A DNA stretch of 64,000 nucleotides from DATKWD01 sp035529695 (GTDB taxonomy: Bacteria > Actinomycetota > Acidimicrobiia > Acidimicrobiales > Salinilacustritrichaceae). The stretch lies in contig DATKWD010000097.1 of the NCBI GenBank assembly GCA_035529695.1, positions 19,318-83,317 of the forward strand, read 5' to 3'. Below are positions 1 through 9,206 of this stretch, in pieces; the stretch's first letter is position 1, and each line of letters opens with the position of its first letter. A program made the position numbers and the translations under genes. The notes below the pieces were generated by a model. It searched no databases, was not told the DNA's origin, and saw only the letters and a list, made by a program, of their open reading frames with translations.

Positions 1-871
1 GGGAGACGACCGAGGCAGCCAGTGCCTTCACGTCGTCGGGCGTGGTGAAGTCGCGTCCGCTCATCGCCGCCCGGGCTCGGGCTGCCCGCTGGAGTGCCAG
101 GACCGACCGTGGCGACATGCCGAGGCTGAGCGCCGGATGTCGTCGGCTCGCCTCGGCGAGATCGACGAGGTACGCCTTGAGCGGCTCGGCGACATGGATC
201 CGACGCGCCGCTTGCACCATGGCCGTGATGTCGGTCGCACGCAGCACGGGCCGGACGTCCTCGAGGGCGTCGTGCTCGCCGTGCTGGTCGAGCATGTCGA
301 GCTCGGCTGCACGGTCGGGGTAGCCCATCGACCCGCGCAGGAGAAAGCGGTCGAGCTGACTGTCGGGCAGGGGATAGGTGCCCTCGTGCTCGATCGGGTT
401 CTGCGTCGCGATCACCATGAACGGCGCCTCGAGCACATGGGTCGTGCCGTCGACGGTGACCTGCCGTTCGGCCATGGCCTCCAGGAGTGCGGCCTGGGTC
501 TTCGGCGACGCCCGGTTGATCTCGTCGGCCAGCACGACGTTGGCGAAGATCGGACCCGAGCGGAACTCGAACTCGTCGGTTCCACGGTGGAACACCGAGA
601 CCCCGACGACGTCGGTGGGGAGCAGGTCGGGTGTGAACTGCACCCGACCGAACGATCCGTCGATCGAGGCGGCCAGCGCCTTCGCAAGGCTTGTCTTGCC
701 GACCCCCGGCACGTCCTCGATGAGCATGTGGCCTTCTGCCACGAGACAGAGGACGGCCAGTTCGACGACGTCGCGCTTGCCCTGGATGACGGTCTCGATG
801 TTGTCGACGAGGCGCTGGACGTACTCCGAGAAGCTCGCCGCTCTCGGCGTCGTGCGTTCCGCGGTCGTCAC
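1..871 (-). CDS. MoxR-family AAA+ ATPase, C-terminus cut by window edge
   Basis: About 290 residues are visible, read from a GTG at 871 that has an AGAGGA-type ribosome site upstream; the C-terminus lies outside the window. Walker A (GVGKT) is near residues 56-60 and Walker B (VVLADE) near 112-117, followed by INRASPKTQAALLEAM, the MoxR hallmark. MoxR ATPases are chaperone-like proteins, often encoded next to DUF58 and von Willebrand A domain proteins; such partners would be expected beyond coordinate 1 but cannot be seen. It is divergent from the ROK kinase at 970. Family assignment is firm; the substrate is unknown. Confidence 0.93.
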   Translation of the reverse strand, partial: MTTAERTTPRAASFSEYVQRLVDNIETVIQGKRDVVELAVLCLVAEGHMLIEDVPGVGKTSLAKALAASIDGSFGRVQFTPDLLPTDVVGVSVFHRGTDEFEFRSGPIFANVVLADEINRASPKTQAALLEAMAERQVTVDGTTHVLEAPFMVIATQNPIEHEGTYPLPDSQLDRFLLRGSMGYPDRAAELDMLDQHGEHDALEDVRPVLRATDITAMVQAARRIHVAEPLKAYLVDLAEASRRHPALSLGMSPRSVLALQRAARARAAMSGRDFTTPDDVKALAASVVS

Positions 872-957
872 GCCTTGGGTTCCTCTCATCAGGGCTGGCA
901 GAGGTGAAATGGTATTGGACCGCGGGTCGTGGCGGGCCGTCGCGGCGACAACATCCC

Positions 958-963
958 TACGCT
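958..963 (+). promoter_or_regulatory. Putative -10 (TACGCT) of the ROK kinase gene, leaderless layout
   Basis: TACGCT matches TANNNT and ends 6 nt before the ATG at 970, so transcription would start at or next to the start codon. No clear -35 is seen and there is no ribosome-binding site. Confidence 0.55.
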
Positions 964-969
964 GCGCTG

Positions 970-1821
970 ATGGTCGTGCTCGGAATCGACGTTGGAGGGA
1001 CGAAGCTGGCGGTCGGCGTGATCGACGACGGAGGAGCGCTGCTGGCCCGGGCCCAGCGCCCGACCTCGGCCGCCTCGACCGGCGAGCTTCTCTTCGCCGA
1101 GCTCGTCGAGCTCGTTCGTGGGCTCGATGCCGGCCTGCTCGACTCGTGCACGGCGATCGGGGTCGGATGTGGTGGGCCGATGACCAAGGGAGGAGAGGAG
1201 GTGTCGCCGCTGAACATCGTCGCCTGGCGCGGTTTTCCCCTTCGATCGCGGCTCGAGGCCGAGTTCGCGCGCCCGGTCGGGGTCGACGGCGATGCCAAGG
1301 CGCTGGCGAGGGGTGAAGGGTGGGTCGGGGCGGCAGCCGGGGTCAGCGATTTCGTGGCGATGGTGGTGTCCACCGGCGTCGGCGGCGGAATCGTGTTGGA
1401 CGGGAGAATGCTCGACGGTGCCGCCGGCAACGCCGGGCACATCGGGCATGTGATCGTCGAGCCCGAAGGCCGTCCCTGCGCGTGCGGCGCACGTGGCTGC
1501 CTCGAAGCCGAGGCCTCCGGCACGGCGATCGCTGCGAGCACCGGCCGTCCCGCGGCCGAGGCACCTCACGAGGTGCGCGTGCGGACCGGGATGCTGGTCG
1601 GGCGGGCGGTCGCGTCAGTCGCCAACCTGCTCGACCTTCGGCTCGCGGTGGTGTCGGGCTCGGTGGCGCTGGGCTTCGGCGATGTCTTCTTCGAGGCGGC
1701 TCAAGCCGAGGTCGATCGCACCGCAAGGCTCGACTTCTCGGTCGGAACGCGCATCGTGCCGGGCGAGCTCGGCGACGAGGGCCCGCTCGTCGGAGCGGCA
1801 GCGGTCGCGCTGTTCGGCTGA
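970..1821 (+). CDS. ROK-family sugar kinase (glucokinase-like)
   Basis: 283 residues from the ATG at 970. The N-terminus VLGIDVGGTK is the phosphate-binding motif of ROK kinases. GNAGHIGH followed by CACGARGCLE (the C-x-C-x4-C zinc site) is the ROK signature. No helix-turn-helix precedes the kinase domain, so it is an enzyme rather than a NagC/Mlc-type repressor. The expected reaction is ATP-dependent phosphorylation of glucose or a related hexose. The catalytic-loop segment reads DGDAKALARGE where NDANAAALGE is more usual, so the exact substrate is open. An upstream in-frame ATG/GTG region is possible but lacks family similarity. Confidence 0.9.
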   Translation: MVVLGIDVGGTKLAVGVIDDGGALLARAQRPTSAASTGELLFAELVELVRGLDAGLLDSCTAIGVGCGGPMTKGGEEVSPLNIVAWRGFPLRSRLEAEFARPVGVDGDAKALARGEGWVGAAAGVSDFVAMVVSTGVGGGIVLDGRMLDGAAGNAGHIGHVIVEPEGRPCACGARGCLEAEASGTAIAASTGRPAAEAPHEVRVRTGMLVGRAVASVANLLDLRLAVVSGSVALGFGDVFFEAAQAEVDRTARLDFSVGTRIVPGELGDEGPLVGAAAVALFG

Positions 1822-1831
1822 GGTCGGTCGC

Positions 1832-1837
1832 TACCGT
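1832..1837 (+). promoter_or_regulatory. Putative -10 (TACCGT) of the LLM gene at 1844, leaderless layout
   Basis: TACCGT ends 6 nt before the ATG at 1844, just after the ROK stop codon. No Shine-Dalgarno sequence lies between. Confidence 0.55.
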
Positions 1838-1843
1838 CGCGTC

Positions 1844-2722
1844 ATGCGTGTCGGTGTGGTGATCCTGCCCGACCAGCGATGGGCTGACGGTGGGTGGCGA
1901 TGGAAGCGGGCCGAGGAGCTCGGGTTTGCTCATGCCTGGACCTACGACCACATCGGCTGGCGTTCGCTGAGCCAGGGCCCTTGGTTCGGCGCGATGCCGA
2001 CGTTGACCGCGGCGGCCGCTGCGACGTCGACCATCCGCCTCGGCACGATGGTGGCGTCGCCGAACTTCCGTCATCCGGTGCCCTTCGCCCGCGACGTGCT
2101 CGCGCTCGATGACGTTGCGGGAGGCCGACTCAGCCTGGGGCTCGGGGCGGGTACGCAGGTCGGGGATGCGACGGTGTTGGGGGAGGGCGGACCGTCCCCG
2201 CGCGTGCGCCTGCAACGCTTCGAGGAGTTCGTGACGCTGCTCGACACGCTGCTGACCAATGACACGGTCACGTCGGCAGGCCGGCACTTCTCCGCGCTCG
2301 ACGCACCGATGGGGCCCGGGTGCGTACAGGAGCCACGGGTTCCGTTCGTGGTCGCTGCCACCGGCCCGCGAGGCATGCGCCTGGCAGCCCGAAAAGGCGA
2401 TGGCTGGGTCACCACGGGTGACCCGAACCGTGGGGAGATCGGCATGGATGCCGTCGAGGGCTCTGCGTCGGTGCGGGCACAGATGGACCGGCTGCGCGCG
2501 GCCTGCGACGCTGAAGACCGCGATCCGGTGACGATCGAGCGCTACGCCCTCACTGGACTGACCCTCAGCTCGGGACTCGGCTCGGCGGAGGAGTTTCGCG
2601 AGACCGTCGGCCGCTACGAGGGCATCGGCGTCGACGAACTGATCGTGCACTGGCCGCGAGCATCCGACTGGTTCGTCGGCGACCTGGACCACTTCGAGTC
2701 GGTGGTGTCGTCGGTGCTCTAG
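1844..2722 (+). CDS. LLM-class F420-dependent oxidoreductase
   Basis: 292 residues, a TIM-barrel luciferase-like monooxygenase fold. MRVGVVILPDQRW begins the first strand. The segment TIRLGTMVASPNFRHPVPFARDVLALDDVAGGRLSLGLGAG is the typical LLM core (around residues 60-105). In actinobacteria this subgroup mostly uses cofactor F420 rather than FMN; that is inference from family and lineage. Substrate unknown. The stop codon overlaps that of the convergent cyclase gene (CTAG at 2719-2722). Confidence 0.88.
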   Translation: MRVGVVILPDQRWADGGWRWKRAEELGFAHAWTYDHIGWRSLSQGPWFGAMPTLTAAAAATSTIRLGTMVASPNFRHPVPFARDVLALDDVAGGRLSLGLGAGTQVGDATVLGEGGPSPRVRLQRFEEFVTLLDTLLTNDTVTSAGRHFSALDAPMGPGCVQEPRVPFVVAATGPRGMRLAARKGDGWVTTGDPNRGEIGMDAVEGSASVRAQMDRLRAACDAEDRDPVTIERYALTGLTLSSGLGSAEEFRETVGRYEGIGVDELIVHWPRASDWFVGDLDHFESVVSSVL

Positions 2723-5700
2723 TCGAGGCTGTCGAGGACCTGCCGGGCTCGTGCCGGGATCCCGAACTCGCCAGTCGAACCCAGCTCCTCGCCGAGGGCG
2801 CCCGCTCGTTGTGCCTGCTCGCGCGCCCGGTCCGACTCGCCTCGTTCGGCCAACAACTGCGCCCAGTCGAGGTGCTCGGAGGCAAGATAGGGCTTGGCGC
2901 CGGCGCGCTCGCTCAAGCCGATGGCCGCGCGGAAGTGAGCGTCCGAGGCATCGAAGTCACCCAGGCGCGCAGCGACCACCGCGAGACCGTGGTCGTTCGC
3001 GTCGGTGATGCTGACGCCGCTCCAGTTGAATGTGCCGGCGAAAGGCAACAGGCGCTCGTAGATGTGACGCATCGCGGCCTCGTCGATCGGGATGGTTCGC
3101 GTGAGCCGACCGAGCCCACACAGTGTGACCGGGTACTCGACGTCGGGTGGCACCGCCGCGAAGCCATCGGCCGTCAGGAACGCAACGTGCTCGACCGCTC
3201 CGTCAGGGTTCCCGCTCTCGGAGCACGCGCCGGCGAGGGCCACCCGCCACACAGGAGCACCCGGTTGTTCAGTGACGCGGTCTTCCAGAGCCGAGACGAG
3301 TTCACCGACCCGACCTTGGGCCCGCCGGACCATGTAGAAGAGGCCGCCCACGAAGGCCATCACCTGAGCCTTGCTCACCCCGTGATCCGTGCCGTACGCC
3401 ATGGCGTCGAGGATCTGGGCTTCGGCTTCGTCGAGGTCGCCGACGAACGCACTGATCATCGCCGAGCGGTTGCGGGCGAGCCACACGAAGATGGGTCGAC
3501 GGAGTCGATCGGCGATGTCCTCGATGATGCCGAGTCGACGGAACATCTCGGCCCGCTCGCCGAGGGCGGCACTGACACAGAGCTCACCGGAGTGGATGTA
3601 GAAGTCGGCGACCGGATCCCGCCAGTCCTGCGCTGCGGCTTCCTCGTCGAAGCGGCGCAGGAGCCCGAGAAAAGGCTCGGATCCGTCGATCAAGGCCCAG
3701 CCGCCCAACATGGCGTCCATCATGGCGAGGGGGTCACCGGTGACCTTCGCCATCTCCAACGCCTCCGACGCGAGCCGACGCCGACGTTCGTGTTCGCCAG
3801 TCCACTGGAGCTCGACGGCCAGTGTCGACATGAGACGTGCCCGCATCGGAGAAGGGTCTTCGCCGATGCCGTCGAGGGCCGACTCGAGCAGTGCGATGAG
3901 CTCGTGATCGACACCACTGTCTGCTCCGGGGCTGGTGAAGACCGTGGCCGCCTCTGCGACCCGCTCGGGGTCAGCGAGTTCGCGGCCGGTCTCGGCCGCG
4001 GCGAACCCGAGGTCGCGGAACCGAGGGTCGTTGGCGGCCCGTAAAACCCTGGCCAATTCGATCTGCAGGTCGAACTGCAGATCGGCATGCGGAGTCGTGA
4101 GCAGTTCGAGATCGGTGATCGCGCGGTCGAGGTGTCGAGCAGCCGCCTCGAAGGCCAGATCGTCGGTCGCACGGTCTGCAGCCCGGCGGCAGAACTCGAT
4201 CGCCTTGGCCGGGTCGCCGGCCAAGGCACCTTCGCTGAGATGATGAGCCAGCCCGTCGAGATGGTCGTCGAGATCGAGCGCATGGGCAGCTTCGATGGCC
4301 TCGCCGACCTGCCAGTGCATCCGAACCCGACGGTTGGTGCTGAGCTCCTCGTAGAGCGTCGAGCGCACCAGGGCGTGGGCGAAGGCATACCGGCCGAACC
4401 GGCCCGTGACCTCTCGGACGATCGACGCGCCGGCGGCCTCGTCGAGCGCGTCGAACACATCGTCCTTCGAAAGTCCGCTCAACGCCTCGATGATGGCGAC
4501 GTCGAACTCCGGCCCGATGACGGCGCCGATCGACAACGCGGTGTTGGCCGCGTCGGACAGTCGCGACAGACGTCTGCCGACCACTTCGCGAATGCCCTCC
4601 GGGATCCCGATCTCGGCCAGCGTGATGTCGCTCTCCCAACGCCCCTCCCGTTGCACGATCAGCCCCGACTCGGCGAGGTGCAGGAGCATCTCGCCGATGA
4701 AGAACGGGTTGCCCTGGGTCTCCTGGTGCACGGCCGCGGCGAGCTCGAGCCCCGATTCCTCGAGGCCATGGCCTGCCGCGTGCTCCATGAAGTCCGTGAC
4801 CTCACCCGCGTCGAGACCCAGGAGATCGAGACGCTCGACCCCAGGTTCGCGACGGAGATCGGCGAGCACGTCGGACAGTGGGTGCGAGCGGTCGAGGTCG
4901 GTGTCGCGGTACGTGGCGAGGATGAGCAGCGGGGTGGCGGCCGGTCGTCGGAGCAGATGGCGAAGGAGCAGCAACGAGGGCTTGTCGGCCCAGTGGACGT
5001 CGTCGAGTACCAGGACGATCGGCGTCGATCTGCTGACGGCCTCGAGCAGGTCGCTCACCGACTCGAACAGGCGGTGACGCTCGGTCTCGCTCTCGGTCCG
5101 GACCGGCTCAGGCAGCTCTGGGATGAGATGCGCAAGGTCGGGGATGAGCCTCGTCATCTCGCCGCCGAGCGCCCCGAGCTCGTCGCGAAGTCGGTCGACC
5201 GGTACCGAATGGACGTAGTGGCGGAGTGCCTCGGCGAAGGGTTGGTAGGGGACGTCGAGCTCTTCAGCGCATCGTCCCCAAAGCAGCAACGCACCCTGTT
5301 CGTGGGCGAGCTTGACCGTCTCGGTGACCAGCCGAGTCTTGCCGACGCCCGGTTCACCCGACACGAGGACCACACGCCGCGTCCCCTCAGCCGCCTCCTT
5401 CCAGGCCGTGATCAGGTTCTCGCGCTCGGCGGATCGGCCGGCGAAGGGGAATGCGGGTGAGGTCTCGACGAACCCCGGTAGCGGGACCGAAGCGACGTCG
5501 TCCGACGTGTGGCTCTCGGGTGTCCAGGCGACCTCGCAGACGGCGATCGCGGCGGGGAGTCCCTTCAGGTCAAGCTCGCCCAGCGGCGTGAGCGCGAGCT
5601 GGCTGCGCGACCCAGCGAGCGCGCGAACCAGGTCGCTGACCAGGATCTGGCCGCCGTCGGCCTCGGCACAGAGACGTGAGGCCTCGATCACCGGGGTGCC

Positions 5701-6033
5701 GAACCAGTCGTCGTCCTCGAAGGTCGCATCTCCCGCGCTCACGCCGATGCGCATGGCCAGCGCAGGGCCTTCGGCCCGCCGGTTCCGGCGGTCGATCGAT
5801 CGCTGCATCGCCACCGCCCCGCTGAGGGCATCGGCTGCACTGGTGTAGGAGACCATCAGCGCATCACCGATCGTCTTGACCTCGCGGCCGCCCGTCTCCT
5901 CGATGGCACCACGGAGGTCGGTGAAGTGGTCGCGACGAAGTTCGTCGGCCGCCACGTCGCCGATCTCTGCGGTGACCTCGGTCGATCCGACGAGATCGGT
6001 GAACAGGATCGTCACCAGCCCAGATGTACTCAT
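2719..6033 (-). CDS. Class III nucleotide cyclase / AAA ATPase / TPR-like signalling protein
   Basis: 1104 residues from the ATG at 6033, preceded by a GGGGGTG ribosome site. Residues 7-170 form a class III adenylate/guanylate cyclase domain with metal-binding aspartates in FTDLVGST (D13) and TIGDALM (D57) and the RIGVSAGD strand. Residues about 195-450 are an ATPase of the STAND/MalT kind: Walker A GEPGVGKT at 226-233 and Walker B VLVLDDVHWAD. The rest is helical and TPR-like. Such proteins are thought to couple ligand or protein sensing to cyclic nucleotide output. No membrane segment and no C-terminal LuxR-type helix-turn-helix is visible. It stands alone between two LLM genes. Confidence 0.9.
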   Translation of the reverse strand: MSTSGLVTILFTDLVGSTEVTAEIGDVAADELRRDHFTDLRGAIEETGGREVKTIGDALMVSYTSAADALSGAVAMQRSIDRRNRRAEGPALAMRIGVSAGDATFEDDDWFGTPVIEASRLCAEADGGQILVSDLVRALAGSRSQLALTPLGELDLKGLPAAIAVCEVAWTPESHTSDDVASVPLPGFVETSPAFPFAGRSAERENLITAWKEAAEGTRRVVLVSGEPGVGKTRLVTETVKLAHEQGALLLWGRCAEELDVPYQPFAEALRHYVHSVPVDRLRDELGALGGEMTRLIPDLAHLIPELPEPVRTESETERHRLFESVSDLLEAVSRSTPIVLVLDDVHWADKPSLLLLRHLLRRPAATPLLILATYRDTDLDRSHPLSDVLADLRREPGVERLDLLGLDAGEVTDFMEHAAGHGLEESGLELAAAVHQETQGNPFFIGEMLLHLAESGLIVQREGRWESDITLAEIGIPEGIREVVGRRLSRLSDAANTALSIGAVIGPEFDVAIIEALSGLSKDDVFDALDEAAGASIVREVTGRFGRYAFAHALVRSTLYEELSTNRRVRMHWQVGEAIEAAHALDLDDHLDGLAHHLSEGALAGDPAKAIEFCRRAADRATDDLAFEAAARHLDRAITDLELLTTPHADLQFDLQIELARVLRAANDPRFRDLGFAAAETGRELADPERVAEAATVFTSPGADSGVDHELIALLESALDGIGEDPSPMRARLMSTLAVELQWTGEHERRRRLASEALEMAKVTGDPLAMMDAMLGGWALIDGSEPFLGLLRRFDEEAAAQDWRDPVADFYIHSGELCVSAALGERAEMFRRLGIIEDIADRLRRPIFVWLARNRSAMISAFVGDLDEAEAQILDAMAYGTDHGVSKAQVMAFVGGLFYMVRRAQGRVGELVSALEDRVTEQPGAPVWRVALAGACSESGNPDGAVEHVAFLTADGFAAVPPDVEYPVTLCGLGRLTRTIPIDEAAMRHIYERLLPFAGTFNWSGVSITDANDHGLAVVAARLGDFDASDAHFRAAIGLSERAGAKPYLASEHLDWAQLLAERGESDRAREQAQRAGALGEELGSTGEFGIPARARQVLDSLD

Positions 6034-6198
6034 CGCACCCCCACAGGCTCGGCCTGGGTTCCCAGCACCGAGTGGGCGAAGCGTACGTCAGCCGGCGAGG
6101 CCGGGTCGTCGAGCCACCGATCGGACCGCCGGGTCACCGTTCGTCGCAGGGTCGTGGCGCGCCGCAAGGAATCGGGACGGCTCGTGTCAGAGCGGCGG

Positions 6199-6204
6199 TA
6201 CGGT
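6199..6204 (+). promoter_or_regulatory. Putative -10 (TACGGT) of the LLM gene at 6211, leaderless layout
   Basis: TACGGT ends exactly 6 nt before the ATG at 6211. The 177-base divergent region 6034-6210 between this gene and the cyclase holds nothing else that is obvious. Confidence 0.58.
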
Positions 6205-6210
6205 CGGCGC

Positions 6211-7119
6211 ATGCGATTCAGCATCTGGCCCTCGCCCGCCAACTCGTGGGACGACATCCTCGCCCTGACGCAGCACTGCGAGGCCACCGGGTGGGACGGC
6301 GTCTACTTCGCCGACCACTTCATGCCGAACGCGGCCGATACCACGACGATGGATGGCCCCACGATCGAGTGCTGGTCGGTGCTGACCGGTCTCGCCGCGC
6401 TCGTCCCGCGCATCCGGCTGGCCCCGCTGGTGTCGAGCATCACCTATCGCCACCCCGCCGTGCTCGCCAACATCGCCGCGGCGGTCGATCACATCAGCGG
6501 CGGGCGGCTGACGCTGGGTGTCGGCGCAGGATGGCAGGAGAACGAGCACGCGGCGTACGGCCTCGCCCTCGGATCGGTGAAGGAGCGACTGGATCGTTTC
6601 GACGAGGCGTGCGCGGTGTTGCGCGGCCTGCTCGACGACCCCCGTACTTCCTTCGAGGGGGAGCACTACGTCATCGCTGATGCGCCCAACCAACCCGCAC
6701 CGGTCCAGGACCGACTCCCACTGCTGATCGGGGGCGGGGGTGAGAAGCGGACCATGAAGATCGCCGCGACCCACGCCGACGAGTGGAACGCGTGGACGAC
6801 CCCCGACGTCCTCGAGCACAAGGTCGGCGTCCTGAGGAAGCACTGTGACGATCTCGGTCGCGATCCGGCCGGAATCAAGGTGTCGACTCAGGCACTTCTG
6901 TTCCTCTCGACCGACGAGGAGTGGCTGGCCGACAAGCGAGTCGATCTCGGGCGCGCCTCGTTGGTGGGTACGCCGGCGGAGGTGACCGAACAGATCGCGG
7001 CCTACCAGCTCGCCGGGTGCGACGAGTTCATCGTTCCGGGCTTCACGCTCGGCAACCTCGATCGATCGATCGAGACCTGCGACCTGTTCATGACCCAGAT
7101 CGCGACCCACTTCGCCTGA
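6211..7119 (+). CDS. LLM-class F420-dependent oxidoreductase
   Basis: 302 residues. MRFSIWPSPANSWDDILALTQHCEATGWDGVYFADHF is the usual start of this subfamily, followed by RIRLAPLVSSITYRHP and HISGGRLTLGVGAGWQ. A F420-binding TIM barrel is expected from the family. The C-terminal GCDEFIVPGFTLG strand is intact. Related in pattern to the protein at 50495-51316 (shared YRHP and GRL..G.GAGW motifs). The next gene, an acyl-CoA dehydrogenase, has its own promoter, so shared function is not implied. Substrate unknown. Confidence 0.9.
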   Translation: MRFSIWPSPANSWDDILALTQHCEATGWDGVYFADHFMPNAADTTTMDGPTIECWSVLTGLAALVPRIRLAPLVSSITYRHPAVLANIAAAVDHISGGRLTLGVGAGWQENEHAAYGLALGSVKERLDRFDEACAVLRGLLDDPRTSFEGEHYVIADAPNQPAPVQDRLPLLIGGGGEKRTMKIAATHADEWNAWTTPDVLEHKVGVLRKHCDDLGRDPAGIKVSTQALLFLSTDEEWLADKRVDLGRASLVGTPAEVTEQIAAYQLAGCDEFIVPGFTLGNLDRSIETCDLFMTQIATHFA

Positions 7120-7131
7120 ACGGGCTGGTCC

Positions 7132-7137
7132 TACACT
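7132..7137 (+). promoter_or_regulatory. Putative -10 (TACACT) of the acyl-CoA dehydrogenase gene, leaderless layout
   Basis: TACACT ends 6 nt before the ATG at 7144, with no ribosome-binding site between. Confidence 0.57.
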
Positions 7138-7143
7138 CGGCAC

Positions 7144-8391
7144 ATGGATCCTGCGTTCACTCCTGAGGCCGAGCAGTACCGCGAGAAGGTGCAGGCGTTC
7201 CTCGCCGAGCACCTTCCGGCCTCGTGGGAAGGCATCGGATCGCTCCCGAGCGACTCGGTGTACGAGTGGACCGGTGAGTGGCGCAAGATCCTTCACGAGA
7301 ACGGCCTGCTGGCTGCCTCGTGGCCAGCCGAGTACGGCGGAGGCGGGCTCACCGAGCTCGAACAGGTGGTCCTCGCCGAGGAGTTCGGAAGGGCCGGCGT
7401 GCCCGCCGGCGGCCCGAACGACGTGTTCGGCATCCAGATGGTCGGCAACACCATCCTCCAGTGGGGAACCGAAGCGCAGCGCAAGCACTTCCTGCCCCGG
7501 ATCCTGAGTGGGGAGGACGTCTGGTGCCAGGGCTACAGCGAGCCCAACGCGGGGTCCGACCTCGCCAACCTGGGCTGTCGGGCTGACCTCGACGGCGACG
7601 AATGGGTGATCAACGGCCAGAAGATCTGGACCTCGGCCGGGCACCTGGCCAACTGGATCTTCGTGCTGACCCGCACCGATCCCGACGCCGGGAAGCACAA
7701 GGGGATCACGTTCCTCCTGTGCCCGATGCAGCAGCCCGGCGTCGAAGTGCGTCCGATCGAGATGATCTCGGGCGACTCGGAGTTCAACGAGGTGTTCTTC
7801 ACCGACGCCCGCACGGCGAAGGAGAACGTGGTGGGCGAGGTGAACGGTGGCTGGGGCGTGGCCATGACCCTGCTCGGCTACGAGCGGGGCGAGGCCGCGG
7901 CCACCTTTCCCCTGATGTTCCGCACCGAGCTCGACCGCCTGCTCGCGCTCGCCGAGGAGCGAGGCGTGAACGACGTCCCGACCATCCGGCAGCGCCTCGC
8001 CGCGGCGTACACCGACGTGGAGATCATGCGCTTCACCGGCATGCGGACGCTCACCAGGTACCTCGAGGGCGAGCAGCCGGGCCCGGAGTCGGGCATGTTC
8101 AAGGTGTTCTGGAGCGAGTACCACCGCCGGGTCACCGAGCTCGCGCTCGACATCCTCGGGCCCGATGCAATGGTGCCGAGCGGTCGCTGGCCGGCCAGCT
8201 CGTTCCAGACCGACGACCCCGGCGCACCGAACGACAGCGCCAGCTGGATCGGGGCGTTCTACAACGCTCGGGCGGGGACCATCTACGCAGGCACGAGTCA
8301 GATCCAGAAGAACATCCTGGGCGAGATGGTCCTCGGCCTCCCGAAGGAGCCCAAGTCCGATCGCGGCGCATGGAAGGACGTGAAGAGCTGA
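7144..8391 (+). CDS. Acyl-CoA dehydrogenase
   Basis: 415 residues. It has the three-domain acyl-CoA dehydrogenase pattern: N-terminal helices with ASWPAEYGG, the middle-domain signature WCQGYSEPNAGSDLA, IWTSAGHLANWIFVLTRTD, and the C-terminal domain ending in AGTIYAGTSQIQKNILGE. It is an FAD flavoprotein predicted to form the alpha-beta double bond of an acyl-CoA, with electrons passing to ETF. The family is broad; fatty acid, branched-chain or steroid side-chain substrates are all possible. Confidence 0.93.
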   Translation: MDPAFTPEAEQYREKVQAFLAEHLPASWEGIGSLPSDSVYEWTGEWRKILHENGLLAASWPAEYGGGGLTELEQVVLAEEFGRAGVPAGGPNDVFGIQMVGNTILQWGTEAQRKHFLPRILSGEDVWCQGYSEPNAGSDLANLGCRADLDGDEWVINGQKIWTSAGHLANWIFVLTRTDPDAGKHKGITFLLCPMQQPGVEVRPIEMISGDSEFNEVFFTDARTAKENVVGEVNGGWGVAMTLLGYERGEAAATFPLMFRTELDRLLALAEERGVNDVPTIRQRLAAAYTDVEIMRFTGMRTLTRYLEGEQPGPESGMFKVFWSEYHRRVTELALDILGPDAMVPSGRWPASSFQTDDPGAPNDSASWIGAFYNARAGTIYAGTSQIQKNILGEMVLGLPKEPKSDRGAWKDVKS

Positions 8392-8402
8392 GTCTCCGGG
8401 TC

Positions 8403-8645
8403 GTGTTTCGGGGGGCCCTGGTCGTGATCACGCGGCCGCGGCTGTGGCCGACAGCCCTGCGCGAGTTGCGGGCGTTCACCCCGCGGCGGTGGTGGACCCA
8501 GCGGCCGTTCCTTCCCCTGCCGGATCCGGAGCTGATGCGGTTTCGCATGGTGACCGCGTACGGCGACGCCGAGGCGCCGTTCGCTCCTGACGACCTCGTC
8601 ACGTGGCTCGAGTGGTGTCGCAACTGGCACCGGACCATCGGCTGA
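8403..8645 (+). CDS. Small conserved-looking hypothetical protein
   Basis: 80 residues from a GTG at 8403, 11 bases after the acyl-CoA dehydrogenase stop; a second GTG at 8421 is also possible. The sequence is rich in W, R and P (LRAFTPRRWWTQRPFLPLPDPELMRFRMVT, spread over two blocks) and ends VTWLEWCRNWHRTIG. No membrane helix or known motif is visible. The reading frame has high G/C at third positions and is uninterrupted, which supports translation. Function unknown; it probably shares the upstream transcript. Confidence 0.6.
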   Translation: MFRGALVVITRPRLWPTALRELRAFTPRRWWTQRPFLPLPDPELMRFRMVTAYGDAEAPFAPDDLVTWLEWCRNWHRTIG

Positions 8646-8685
8646 GGCTCAACGAAACGGCCGACGTTGCTCGATTCGGCCCGTC

Positions 8686-8691
8686 TATCCT
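8686..8691 (+). promoter_or_regulatory. Putative -10 (TATCCT) of the HNH gene, near-leaderless
   Basis: TATCCT ends 8 nt before the ATG at 8700; no ribosome-binding site between. Confidence 0.5.
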
Positions 8692-8699
8692 CGCCGCCC

Positions 8700-9206
8700 A
8701 TGAGTCGGGCCCTCGTGCTCAACGCGACCTACGAACCGCTGGGTGTCGTCGCGCGTCGTCGGGCGGCGGTGTTGGTGTTGTGCGAGAAGGCCGTCACGGT
8801 GGTGACCTCAGGTGAGGTGTTGCGCGCAGAGCGGTGCAGCATCGACGTGCCCTCGGTGATCCGCCTCCGCGACTACGTGAAGGTTCCGTACCGACGGCTC
8901 GCCCCGCTCAATCGCCGAGCTGTCTTCGCCCGTGACGAGCACCGTTGCCAGTACTGCAACGGTCCCGCCGAGAGCATCGACCACGTGCATCCACGAAGCC
9001 GCGGTGGCGGCCACACGTGGGACAACGTGGTCGCCGCGTGCAAGCCGTGCAACCTCTCCAAGCGCGACCGCCTGCTCTCAGAGACCTCCATGCGGTTGCG
9101 GCGTCCTCCGCGCGAGCCGCGGGGAATGAACTGGCTGGCGCTGGGCCTCCCGTCGGTGCCGCCTGAATGGGACGAGTACTTCCGCTCGGGTGCCATCCCT
9201 GCCTGA
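8700..9206 (+). CDS. HNH endonuclease-family protein
   Basis: 168 residues. MSRALVLNATYEPL is the standard start of the small actinobacterial HNH proteins. The nuclease core has zinc pairs CQYCN and CKPCN around the IDHVHPRSRGG segment that carries the catalytic histidine. It ends in MNWLALGLPSVPPEWDEYF. Such genes are widespread and of unknown physiological role; DNA cleavage or nicking is only inferred. The stop lies inside the downstream gene (17-base overlap). Confidence 0.9.
   Translation: MSRALVLNATYEPLGVVARRRAAVLVLCEKAVTVVTSGEVLRAERCSIDVPSVIRLRDYVKVPYRRLAPLNRRAVFARDEHRCQYCNGPAESIDHVHPRSRGGGHTWDNVVAACKPCNLSKRDRLLSETSMRLRRPPREPRGMNWLALGLPSVPPEWDEYFRSGAIPA

Noticed and set aside
6187..8124. 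645-codon minus-strand frame opposite the LLM and acyl-CoA dehydrogenase genes
   Set aside because: It is a shadow of conserved plus-strand genes and its composition follows their codon positions.
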